Source of the DNA: Streptomyces sp. Ru62
GTDB taxonomy: Bacteria > Actinomycetota > Actinomycetes > Streptomycetales > Streptomycetaceae
Assembly (NCBI RefSeq): GCF_002920615.1
Contig: NZ_PQSU01000019.1
Coordinates: 62,001 to 126,000 of the forward strand
Direction of reading: 5' to 3'
DNA: 64,000 nucleotides
Part shown: piece after piece, positions 8,813-16,530 of the stretch
How positions within the stretch are numbered: position 1 is the stretch's first letter
Layout of the letters: each line of letters begins with the position of its first letter
Notes under the pieces: model-generated
Database searches by the model: none
Seen by the model: only the letters and a program-made list of their open reading frames with translations
Told to the model about the DNA's origin: nothing
Made by a program: the position numbers and the translations under genes

Positions 8813-10459
8813 ATGCAACCACGCGGCTACCGCATGGTGGTCTCGACCGAACTCGACTACGTCCAGGCCTGCGGCGTCGCGGAGCGGCACCTGCTGGAAT
8901 GGATCCGCGGCAAGGGGTACGACCCGTCGGGGCTGGACGAGGGACGCAACGACATAGCCCCGCACGCCACCCTCGACCGTGACTCGGAGTCCGGCCGCAA
9001 GGGCGCGCACAGCCGCTGGCGGATGCGGGAGACGCACTCCGCGACCGCCGGCACCTGGCAGTCCACGCTCATCGTGCGTTCCGGCCTGGAGGAGGACGAG
9101 GGCCGTACCTGGGTACAGCTCGACATCGAGCACCAGCCGGCCGGCGAGACCGAGATCCCCAGGCGTGCCAACACACCCAACATCGTCCGGTCCCTGCTGG
9201 ACGACCTGAAGGCACTGGACGCCGACGGGGAGGTCACCGCCGGACCGGTCTTCGTCGAGGCCGAGGACGTCGACGACCTCATCGAGGAACTCTGCGACGA
9301 GAACCGCCGGATGCCCGTCGTCATCGCCAGCGTGCCGTACGGAAAGGATCCCGACGACTGGTCGAGCTCGGTCGTCGAACCCCTCTTCCGCTATCTGCAC
9401 GGGCTGGCCGTGCTGTACGTGCTCACGCCGGAAGCACAGGTCAAGTTCAATGCCGCGCTGGAGTACCACCCCGTGTTCGGTGGCGGTGTCCGCACGTACC
9501 TCCCCGGGCTCGACCCGGCATGGAAGCCCGACGCCCAGCGTCACCCGGTGATGTCGCGCCGTACCATCGAGGCCGACCCGCGCCGCGCCGCCTCCACACT
9601 CGCCGCGCTCCCCCAGCGGCTGTCCTCCCGGCAGCCACTGCCCGCCGCCCTGCTCGCCATTCCGCGCCAGCGCACCCGGCCCCGAACCCCCCAGGACGGC
9701 ACGGACGTCGTTCAGCTCCGCTCCGAGAACGCGGCGCTCACGGCCCTGCTGGACGAGGCCGAGCGTGCCGAGGCCATCCGGGTCGGCGAGATCAACGACC
9801 TGTACGCGGAGCTCGCGAAGGCCGATCAGGCCAGCAACGAACTGCGCGGCGAGAACGAGGAACTGTACGACAAGGTCCAGGAGTCCCAGCGGCTCATACG
9901 CTTCCTGCGGGAACAACTCCAGGAGGCGGGCCGGTTCGCCGTCGCCCACACGCCGTCCGTCACCGCGGACATCGCCTACCCGACGACCTTCGCCGAGTTG
10001 CTGGACCGCCTCGGCGAGCTGCCCGGCATCGCGTTCACCGGGAACCGCAAGACCACCCGGGCGCTCGACAGCCAGTCGGTGGACAACTGGCTGCGCGTCG
10101 CCTGGGACGGCCTGCTGGCCCTCGACCACTTCGCCCGGTCGTCCGCCGAGGGCACGACCTCCGGCGACTTCCTGAGCTGGTGCAAGTCAGACGGCTCCAG
10201 CGCGTTCCCCTTCCCCGCGGCCAAGGTGGCCATGCGCGAGTCGGACACGGTCGCCCGCAAGGCGAAACTGCGCGCCGAACGCATGCTCCCGGTCCCGCAG
10301 GCGGTGCACCCCGACGGCCAGGTCTTCATGCAGGCGCACCTGAAGATCGGCGGTGGAAACACCATCGCCCCGCGCCTGCACTTCTACGACGACTGCCCCC
10401 GCTCCGGGAAGGTGTACGTCGGCTACCTGGGCCCGCACCTGCGTAACACCCTCACCTGA
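8813..10459 (+). CDS. Coiled-coil protein of unknown function, defence-locus associated
   Basis: 548 residues; I do not recognise a named family. The start MQPRGYRMVVSTELDY has GAGGAG seven bases upstream; the frame is open further upstream but lacks a comparable site. Residues 1-290 are globular with acidic patches (VEAEDVDDLIEELCDE). Residues about 300-380 form a charged heptad-rich coiled coil (RSENAALTALLDEAERAEAI, LRGENEELYDKVQESQRLI). The last 170 residues end in a compact domain (GGGNTIAPRLHFYDD, GKVYVGYLGPHL), which looks like a conserved C-terminal module. No nuclease, ATPase or TM motif is seen. It sits just beyond the hairpin ending the DISARM-like operon, in the same direction, so it may be an accessory sensor or effector, or an independent gene. 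Confidence 0.75.
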   Translation: MQPRGYRMVVSTELDYVQACGVAERHLLEWIRGKGYDPSGLDEGRNDIAPHATLDRDSESGRKGAHSRWRMRETHSATAGTWQSTLIVRSGLEEDEGRTWVQLDIEHQPAGETEIPRRANTPNIVRSLLDDLKALDADGEVTAGPVFVEAEDVDDLIEELCDENRRMPVVIASVPYGKDPDDWSSSVVEPLFRYLHGLAVLYVLTPEAQVKFNAALEYHPVFGGGVRTYLPGLDPAWKPDAQRHPVMSRRTIEADPRRAASTLAALPQRLSSRQPLPAALLAIPRQRTRPRTPQDGTDVVQLRSENAALTALLDEAERAEAIRVGEINDLYAELAKADQASNELRGENEELYDKVQESQRLIRFLREQLQEAGRFAVAHTPSVTADIAYPTTFAELLDRLGELPGIAFTGNRKTTRALDSQSVDNWLRVAWDGLLALDHFARSSAEGTTSGDFLSWCKSDGSSAFPFPAAKVAMRESDTVARKAKLRAERMLPVPQAVHPDGQVFMQAHLKIGGGNTIAPRLHFYDDCPRSGKVYVGYLGPHLRNTLT

Positions 10460-10488
10460 CGGGCCCTCGGGCGCAGTACGCCGCCCGC

Positions 10489-10680
10489 TCAGCCCTCCGC
10501 GGCGAACCGCACGAACCGTCCCCAGCCTTCGCGCCCCACAGCGAAGGCCGGGCGGGTCACGTCTTTGGAGTCCCGTACGTGGACGGCCTGTTCGGCAATG
10601 GCGACCTCCACGCAGTCATCGCCCTGGCTACCGCTGTAGCTGGACTTGAACCAAGCGAGTTCCGTCGTTCCGCTGCTCAT
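10489..10680 (-). CDS. DUF397 small protein
   Basis: 63 residues with the DUF397 signature: W-F-KSSYSG at the N-terminus, a central DCVEVA, VRDSKD, and a terminal W-RFVRF. In Streptomyces these proteins are nearly always encoded directly after a DUF5753 helix-turn-helix gene, as here; the ATG overlaps the upstream stop by four bases (ATGA). They are thought to act together with the HTH partner in developmental or antibiotic control, in the manner of the WhiJ-type gene sets; the biochemical role is unproven. Confidence 0.92.
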   Translation of the reverse strand: MSSGTTELAWFKSSYSGSQGDDCVEVAIAEQAVHVRDSKDVTRPAFAVGREGWGRFVRFAAEG

Positions 10681-11564
10681 AGCTCTCCTCGCAGTCGCTC
10701 CAGCAGGTCCCGGGATTCTTTGGGGGGCAGGGCCTGCGAGCGCAGTGTTTCATAGCGCTGGCAGAGCAGGCTCACCTCTTTCCTGTCCGAGATCAGCCGT
10801 CCGTTCTGCTGCCCTTCGGAGTAGCCGAGCCGCTGCCCCGCGGGAGTCTCCAAGATGCGCACCGGCCCGTCCAGGCAGGCGTGTAACCCCGCCTCCAGAG
10901 GGACCACCTGAAGGGTGACGTTGCGCGGAGCGCTCAGCTCCAGCACATGGTCGACCAGCCCGCGCATCACCTCCGCGTCCCCGAACCGCCGCCGGAACAC
11001 ATGCTCCTCCACGATGAAGCTGAACGGCACCTTGGGCCGCTCCCGCATCATCCGCTGCCGGTCCATCCGCGCGGCGAGCTGCACCTCCAGCTCCTCGTCG
11101 GTCCGCAGCGGGATCGTGCCCTCGAACACCGCCCGCGCATACGCCTCCGACTGCAACAACCCCGGCACCAACCGGCACTCGTACGTGCACAGGCTCACCG
11201 CCTCCCGCTCCAGCCGCGCCCACCGCCGGAACCACGCCGCGAGCCCCGCCTCCCCCCGCGTCAGGTGCCGGGCGGCCTTCCGCAGCGCGCCCGTGTTGCC
11301 CAGCGCCTGCTCCGCGCGTTCCACGAACGCCTCGTCCGGCATCCGGCGCCCCAGCTCCACCGACTCCACGGTGTGTTTGGAGTACTGGACCCGGGCACTC
11401 AGATCGACCCGGCTGAGGCCCGCGTGCTCGCGCAGGGCCTGGACGACGGCGCCGAACGTGCGCAGGCTGTCGGACGGGTGGGGCTCCCGTTCCCAGTCGG
11501 CCGCCGGAACCGCCCGCGCGCCGGCGCCCCCGGCCGCCTCCCCCTCGACTCCGACGCTCTCCAT
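10677..11564 (-). CDS. XRE-family helix-turn-helix regulator with DUF5753 ligand domain
   Basis: 295 residues from the ATG at 11564, chosen because AAAGGGG lies six bases upstream; a GTG at 11591 is less likely. An XRE HTH occupies about residues 25-85 (TFGAVVQALREHAGLSR...SKHTVESVELGRRMP), and the rest is the DUF5753 domain (LVPGLLQSEAYARAVFEG, FIVEEHVFRRRFG, VTLQVVPLEAGLHACLDGPVRIL condensed). Together with the DUF397 protein and the divergent RsbW-like ATPase this is the WhiJ/AbaA-like gene set expanded in streptomycetes. The likely targets are its own promoter and the divergent ATPase promoter; see the palindrome at 11670. Confidence 0.92.
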   Translation of the reverse strand: MESVGVEGEAAGGAGARAVPAADWEREPHPSDSLRTFGAVVQALREHAGLSRVDLSARVQYSKHTVESVELGRRMPDEAFVERAEQALGNTGALRKAARHLTRGEAGLAAWFRRWARLEREAVSLCTYECRLVPGLLQSEAYARAVFEGTIPLRTDEELEVQLAARMDRQRMMRERPKVPFSFIVEEHVFRRRFGDAEVMRGLVDHVLELSAPRNVTLQVVPLEAGLHACLDGPVRILETPAGQRLGYSEGQQNGRLISDRKEVSLLCQRYETLRSQALPPKESRDLLERLRGEL

Positions 11565-11669
11565 CCGCCGCCCCTTTCCGCCGAACCGCACCGCGGCGGC
11601 TCCTCACGCCGCCTCGCACTCATCGCCCAGCGTGACGGAACAGCGGTCGTACCGTCCACTCCCCGTGTC

Positions 11670-11690
11670 CGTACGCTGACTCAGCGTACG
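11670..11690. promoter_or_regulatory. 21-bp palindrome, candidate operator of the HTH regulator
   Basis: CGTACGCTGA (11670-11679) and TCAGCGTACG (11681-11690) are exact inverted repeats around one base. It lies in the 310-base space (11565-11874) between the HTH gene (minus) and the RsbW-like gene (plus), a natural place for autoregulation. A degenerate version, with GCGTACGG as its right half, precedes 11821. Binding by the neighbouring HTH protein is inference. Confidence 0.55.
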
Positions 11691-11739
11691 GGGTGCCGCA
11701 CTCGTCCCCACCCCGTCCGACCGCCACTCTGACGTCAGG
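11684..11739 (+). repeat. Imperfect direct repeat, copy A (about 56 bp)
   Basis: Begins GCGTACGGGGTGC and ends CTCTGACGTCAGG. It matches 11821-11877 with about seven differences and one shifted base. Copy B runs into the start codon of the RsbW-like gene, so copy A looks like a duplicated 5' leader/promoter segment 137 bases upstream. Confidence 0.75.
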
Positions 11740-11820
11740 GACAGCGGTTTGGTTCGCCCTCACCCCCGGCTGTGCTGACGTGCGCCGTGCCGCCACCGCG
11801 ACGACTCGTACTCCCACCCT

Positions 11821-11877
11821 GCGTACGGGGTGCGGCACTCGTCCTCACCCGCGTCCTGCCGCCACGCTGGCGTCATG
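11821..11877 (+). repeat. Imperfect direct repeat, copy B, ending in the ATG at 11875
   Basis: Partner of 11684-11739; shares GCGTACGGGGTGC, GCACTCGTCC, and CCGCCAC-CTG-CGTCA. It forms the immediate leader of the RsbW-like gene. No clear Shine-Dalgarno site lies inside it, so the transcript may be very short-leadered. Confidence 0.75.
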
Positions 11878-12324
11878 AACCACGCGACACCACACGTCGG
11901 CGCCCCGGTCGGCACCTTCACGCAGCTGCTGTCGTCCACGCGGCGCGGCGCCCGTCTCGCCCGGTTGCTCGCCGTGACCGCACTGCGGTCATGGGGCGCC
12001 CCGGAGGACCTGACGGAGCGCGCCGAGCTCGTCGTCGCGGAGCTGGCCGCCAACGCCGTTCTCCACGGCCTCGTACCCGGCCGTTGCTTCCGGCTCACGC
12101 TCGCCTTCGACCCGCCGGCCGGGCACCTGCGCGTCGAGGTCACCGACGCCCGCGGGGAGCTCTACCCGCAGATCCTGACGGGCGCCGCCGGATCCGACGA
12201 GCCCCGCCCCGGCGGGCGCGGCCTCATGCTCGTCGCCGCGCTCGCCGACCACTGGGACTGCGTCCCCCACCCGCCCGGCGGCAAGACCGTCCGGGCGGTG
12301 CTCACAGCGCCGGTCGCACCCTGA
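11875..12324 (+). CDS. RsbW-like ATP-binding (GHKL) regulatory protein
   Basis: 149 residues. The N-box ELVVAELAANAVLHG and the G1 box DARGELYPQ...PGGRGLMLVAALADHWD are those of anti-sigma-factor-type GHKL kinases without a sensor domain. The start MNHATPHVG at 11875 is supported by the conserved length of the family; the frame is open to 11830 but without family similarity. Such proteins accompany DUF5753-HTH/DUF397 pairs in streptomycetes. Partners are unknown; it may phosphorylate or sequester a regulator. Confidence 0.88.
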   Translation: MNHATPHVGAPVGTFTQLLSSTRRGARLARLLAVTALRSWGAPEDLTERAELVVAELAANAVLHGLVPGRCFRLTLAFDPPAGHLRVEVTDARGELYPQILTGAAGSDEPRPGGRGLMLVAALADHWDCVPHPPGGKTVRAVLTAPVAP

Positions 12325-12373
12325 CGTGCGTGGTTCCGCCCACGCCCCGCCGCGCGCCGACCGGGCCGCCCAC

Positions 12374-14947
12374 TCACCGCCGGTAGCGCCAGATCTGCCG
12401 CAGGCGCAGGGCCTCCATGGCCCGATGGGCCTCCAGCTCCGTGTCAGGGACGGGCTTCCGGCCGAGACGGACACGCACCTGGCGGTAGAGCCGGTGCGGG
12501 GCGGTGACGGAGCTGTCGACCAGCGTGGACAGGAGCGGCTCGTCAGCCGGGGTGCTCCGGTCCGCCGCGACGAGCAACGCGACCTTGTCGTCGGGGTGCA
12601 GGGACGGAAGCTGCCCGCCTGCCCTGAGGCGCAGGTCGCCCCAGCTCAGGGGGGTGCCGTCGGCGCGGGCCAGTTCCTCCAGGACGCCGCGGACGGTGCG
12701 GGCCAGCTTGTCGATCCGCTCGGCCGGCAGGCGGTCGTCCTGCGGCGGCTCGGCGATGCCGCCCGCCCCCGCCGATGTCTTCGGCGGAGCGGTCGCCGGC
12801 CGGGCGGACCGCTCGGCGGCCATCCGGTCCTCCAGCCTGCTCCGCCAGCCCTCGACAAGCCTGGTCTCCGCGGCCGGCAGCGGTCGGGCGAGCTGGGCGC
12901 GGTACGTCCCGATCTCGTCGAGGAGCCGCAGCAGGTCCTGGGTGGGCCGGTTCCTGTGGGTCGCATACAGCTCACCGAGCAGGCGGCGGATCTTCCTGAG
13001 CTGCGGGTCCTTCTTCGCGACCGGCTTCGGTTCGAGGGCCTTGGCCGGTTTCGGTCCGGAAACCGCGGTCCGGTGCTCCGTCCCGGCGGGATCGACCGTG
13101 ATCGGGCGGCCGATCAGACGGTCGAGGAGGTCCAGGACACGGTCACCCTCCCGCAGCCACTCGCGCAGGGCCCGCCTGCCGGGACGGACCTCTTCGTACC
13201 TTCGGAGGTGTTCCTCTCCTTGCCGGATCGCCGCCGACAGGCGCTGTGCGCGCGTCCCCTTCGTCCGCGCCCGGGTCCTCGCCGCCTCCTCCAGCTTCTC
13301 CCTCGTCTCCGCGCGTCTGCGGTACGCCTGGCCCAGGTCGCTCTCGGAGGGCGCCTGTTCCCTCACGGCCGGCTGCTTCGCGGTGGGCTGCTGCACGGCG
13401 GGCGGCGGGGCGGCCGACACGTGTGCCGGACGGCTCCCGTACGCCGCGTGTGTCCTTCTGACCTCGACCGCCGTCCACTGCTGGAGGGCCGACTCCGAGG
13501 CCGGTCCGGCGACCCCGAGCCGTCTCAGTACCTGCCCCAGGTACGGAAGGGGTCTGCCCAGGTGGGTGACGATCAGCACGCTCAGCAGCGGACGGCCGGG
13601 CACCCGCGGCTTGTCCATCTCGACCAGCAGGTCCTGGCGCTTGGGGTTCGGCAGGTCGTGGACCCACCTGCCGAGCTGCCCGGCCAGCTCGCTCCACGTG
13701 ATCGTGGCGCCCTTCGCCGCGACCTCCTCCAGCACCTTCCGCAGCCGGGCGGCCGGTTTCCCGGGTGCGCTCTCCGGCGCCCCGGGCCCACCGGGCGCGG
13801 TTTCGGCGCGTGGGGTTCGCTCACGAGTGCTTGAGACGCGGGGGGCCGGGACGTACTTCTCGTCGAGAGCCACGCTGGGACGCCACAGACCGGTGCGTTC
13901 CGCCTCCAGGCCGTTGAGCGGTACCAGCGCGTCGGCCCGGACCGCCCAGGAGGAGCCGTTTCCCCCGGCGACATCCGTGACCAGCAGCCGGACCGAGCCG
14001 GCGAGGTGGTAGACGTACTGGTCCGTGGGCGCCGGCACGGTGTCGGGCAGGGACAGGTGGGCCCGTACGATGCGGCTTCCCGCCGGCTTGACGAAGCCGG
14101 GAATCAGGCGTCTGCCGGGCACGTCCAGGGGAGATGGGGGCGGGGTGGCCGCTTCCGTGTCCACCGCGAACACGACCTGTCCGCGGGGAAGGGCCACGCT
14201 GCTGGGAAACGGCTCGCAGCCGATGCCGTCGTCGCGGACCGTTCCCTCGGCACGCAGCTCCTCGACGGCGGGGGTGACGAGGCCGCTCTCGGTCATCCGG
14301 CAGTGCTCCAGGGGAGCCCACGCCGTCTTCTTCCCGTCGGTCAGGGTGCCGATGTACACGCGACGGTCGTTGTCCTCGGTCTCGCACCGCACGAGCAGCG
14401 CGTACCCCCGACGCGCCATCATGTCCCGTGCGAGCGCGTCGTCCCGGCCGAAGACCCACTCGATACGGCCTTCCTTCGCGCCCAGGCTGTCCGCCGCCCT
14501 GCGCCAGCCGCGGTAGTCCTCCGGGTGGAGTTCGAACCGGAGGTGCGTCTTGGTACGACGCAACCAGAAGTCCACGGCGTCGCCGTGGCAGTGCCCGAAG
14601 GTGCGCAGTTCACCCTGGGCGGCGTGCCCCTGCGCCGCCAGCCAGCGGGTGACGTGGGCCTTGACGAACAAGTGGTCGGCGCCGTCCGCGCTGTGGGTGG
14701 TCCGATGGCATTCCCCACGGCCGGGGTCGGCTTCGTGGGCGAAGTGACAGACCCTCGTCACATACCGCTTGGGACGCAGCGGTTCGCCACAGCCTCCGAG
14801 AAGCGTGCCGCACCAGAAGTCGTCCCTTCCGAACTGGCGGAGGAACTCGTCGAGGTTGTGGGGCTGTTCCGGGAGGATCACCGGCTGGTCCGAGTCGCGG
14901 CCTCCGATGACCGCGGTCTGGATGAGACGGGTGTCGATCTGCCTCAA
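12374..14947 (-). CDS. CoiA-like zinc/nuclease protein with duplicated C-terminal domain
   Basis: 857 residues. The N-terminus has a CxxxxxxC...C-H-FAH...C cluster (FWCGTLLGGCGEP, RVCHFAHEAD, GECHR; residues 45-83), then HLFVKAHVTRWLAAQG and DAVDFWL...LRFELHPEDY (about 124-141). This is the layout of competence CoiA-like proteins: zinc finger followed by a PD-(D/E)XK-like nuclease core, with E-L-H in place of E-x-Q. About 400 residues later a domain beginning LRKVLEEVAAKGATITWSEL (about 400-480) recurs as VRGVLEELARADGTPLSWGD (about 745-825), separated by a charged coiled coil. The start is TTG with GGAGG eight bases upstream. The membrane-protein gene lies 93 bases upstream on the same strand. 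A DNA-targeting effector role is inferred from the defence context. Confidence 0.72.
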   Translation of the reverse strand: MRQIDTRLIQTAVIGGRDSDQPVILPEQPHNLDEFLRQFGRDDFWCGTLLGGCGEPLRPKRYVTRVCHFAHEADPGRGECHRTTHSADGADHLFVKAHVTRWLAAQGHAAQGELRTFGHCHGDAVDFWLRRTKTHLRFELHPEDYRGWRRAADSLGAKEGRIEWVFGRDDALARDMMARRGYALLVRCETEDNDRRVYIGTLTDGKKTAWAPLEHCRMTESGLVTPAVEELRAEGTVRDDGIGCEPFPSSVALPRGQVVFAVDTEAATPPPSPLDVPGRRLIPGFVKPAGSRIVRAHLSLPDTVPAPTDQYVYHLAGSVRLLVTDVAGGNGSSWAVRADALVPLNGLEAERTGLWRPSVALDEKYVPAPRVSSTRERTPRAETAPGGPGAPESAPGKPAARLRKVLEEVAAKGATITWSELAGQLGRWVHDLPNPKRQDLLVEMDKPRVPGRPLLSVLIVTHLGRPLPYLGQVLRRLGVAGPASESALQQWTAVEVRRTHAAYGSRPAHVSAAPPPAVQQPTAKQPAVREQAPSESDLGQAYRRRAETREKLEEAARTRARTKGTRAQRLSAAIRQGEEHLRRYEEVRPGRRALREWLREGDRVLDLLDRLIGRPITVDPAGTEHRTAVSGPKPAKALEPKPVAKKDPQLRKIRRLLGELYATHRNRPTQDLLRLLDEIGTYRAQLARPLPAAETRLVEGWRSRLEDRMAAERSARPATAPPKTSAGAGGIAEPPQDDRLPAERIDKLARTVRGVLEELARADGTPLSWGDLRLRAGGQLPSLHPDDKVALLVAADRSTPADEPLLSTLVDSSVTAPHRLYRQVRVRLGRKPVPDTELEAHRAMEALRLRQIWRYRR

Positions 14948-15040
14948 CTCGGGAACCTCCGACGAGCACGTGGAACGCCCCCTGGAGGGGCAAGGGACGC
15001 AAAGGAGCAGAGAGTCCGGCAGAGGGCAGGCGCCCCACGC

Positions 15041-16345
15041 CTACGCGGGCAGCGCGGGGAACACCACCACCGAGCCGTCCTTGTCGCGGGCCATCTCGAT
15101 CGCCACGTCCATCGCGCGGCTGTCGGCCACGGCGCCGTCGCCCAGCCGGTGAATGCGGTGGGCCGCGCTCATCAGGCGGTCGACCTCACCGGTGGTGAAG
15201 ACGGGGCGCAGACCGTTCGGTCGTGCCAGCTCCAGCGCCGACAGGCGTCGCAGGACACCGGCGATACCCGACTCCAGCGCGTCGAGGCGCTCCTGGTCGA
15301 CCTTGAGTGCGCGGACGAAGTTCTCGAACAGGTTGCCGGGGTCGCTCTGGGCGTGCTCGACGGCCTGGAGGATGTTGACCCGTCTCTTCAGCGCGACGGC
15401 CAGGGTGGCGAGTTCCAGGTGGGCGCGGAACGTGCCGCCGTCCTCGTCGAGGCCGGGGAAGGACTTGGTCAGTGTGCCGATCTCCACGGCCTTGCCGTCG
15501 GGCAGCTTGTCGAGCGCGTGCTGCCACTTGGCGAGGCGGCGGTCGGCGGAGCCCAGCGCGGTGTTGATGGCGTGCACGGCCGAGTCCAGTCCCAGAGAGG
15601 CACCGATCTTGCCCTGGTCGAGCAGAACGGCGGTGGCTTTGGCGATGGCGTCGCGGCAGCCGTCGAGTGCGCTGTACTCCTTCTCCAGCTCCTGTTCCTG
15701 AAGTTGCTCCAGCAGCTCCGTGATGTGCTCGATGGCCTGTTGACGCTTGTGGTCGGCGTGCGCGCTCACGCCCACCGCCACGGCCATGAGCACGAGCGGC
15801 GCGGCCACGGTGAGCGCGGTTCCGCCGACAGCCGCGGCACCGGCCGTCGCACCGGCTCCACCGGCCGCGCCCGCCGCCGCGTCGACTCGCACGAACGTCG
15901 GCTGGCCGACGATGCGGCCCGACGAGTTCACGAAGGCACCGCGGATGCCACCGGTCGCCGCCTTCGACGCCATCGGGCTCACGACGCCCTGCCCCAACTG
16001 GGCGGCCACCTTCGCCGGCACCACCATGCGGTACAAGCCTTCGCCGGCGGCCGTCGCCCTGGCCGCCGTGGAGGAGCTGCGCGCGGACTGCGTGATGAGC
16101 TGAGACAAGTGCTGAGCCAAGGGGCTCGCGGCATCCAGGGAGATGCCTCGGCCGCGGTCGAGCTCGTCGGGCAGCGGATGTGCCTCCAGCGTGGCGATCG
16201 GCTCGTCGGCCAGGGCGGCCAGCACGCCGCGCAGTTCGGCCACACGCTCGGCCGTCATCGGCCCGTCTCCGGTCACGTCGGGCACCCGGACGTCACCGGT
16301 CGCCAGCGTCCAAACCGGAACGGTCGCCTTGCGGTAGTCGATCAT
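15041..16345 (-). CDS. Membrane-anchored coiled-coil protein, candidate defence effector
   Basis: 434 residues, no named family recognised. A 50-residue Ala/Gly-rich hydrophobic stretch (AAAGAAGGAGATAGAAAVGG, then TALTVAAPLVLMAVAVGVSA; about 152-205) could span or insert into a membrane. It is followed by a coiled coil (IEHITELLEQLQEQELEKEY; about 213-232) and a helical C-terminal half. The start MIDYRKATVPV has GGGGAG eight bases upstream. It is divergent from mcrB and shares its promoter region, and lies upstream of the CoiA-like gene. Membrane coiled-coil partners are common among abortive-infection effectors; this role is inference only. Confidence 0.7.
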   Translation of the reverse strand: MIDYRKATVPVWTLATGDVRVPDVTGDGPMTAERVAELRGVLAALADEPIATLEAHPLPDELDRGRGISLDAASPLAQHLSQLITQSARSSSTAARATAAGEGLYRMVVPAKVAAQLGQGVVSPMASKAATGGIRGAFVNSSGRIVGQPTFVRVDAAAGAAGGAGATAGAAAVGGTALTVAAPLVLMAVAVGVSAHADHKRQQAIEHITELLEQLQEQELEKEYSALDGCRDAIAKATAVLLDQGKIGASLGLDSAVHAINTALGSADRRLAKWQHALDKLPDGKAVEIGTLTKSFPGLDEDGGTFRAHLELATLAVALKRRVNILQAVEHAQSDPGNLFENFVRALKVDQERLDALESGIAGVLRRLSALELARPNGLRPVFTTGEVDRLMSAAHRIHRLGDGAVADSRAMDVAIEMARDKDGSVVVFPALPA

Positions 16346-16530
16346 CGTCTCCCCTTGTCTCCCCGGGACAGCCTACGGCTGGACGCCCGACAGCACTGTA
16401 GGGTGAGTACGTTTACACGGTCAACAGATTCATCGGGTCCGTTTACTCTTATGATTGGGGTCATTTGACGGCGTCAACAGGTAGGGTGAGGCAGCATTGG
16501 AGCAGGCCTCGCACTCCCGGAAGGTCACCC
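16346..16530. promoter_or_regulatory. Divergent promoter region, membrane protein / mcrB
   Basis: For the minus-strand gene: TTGACC (16424-16419) then, 18 bases on, TACAGT as the -10. The -35 lies within GATGAATCTGTTGAC (reverse of 16420-16434), which recurs at 23480-23494. For mcrB: TATGAT at 16450-16455 is a good -10. A small palindrome TTGAC-GGC-GTCAA (16465-16477) sits at the expected mcrB start point and half-repeats the TTTACACGGTCAACAG at 16412-16427, suggesting an operator. Confidence 0.55.

Noticed and set aside
16465-16530. TTG start for mcrB at 16465
   Set aside because: No Shine-Dalgarno site, and it coincides with the predicted transcription start; GTG 16531 has GGAAGG and begins the DUF4357 region properly.
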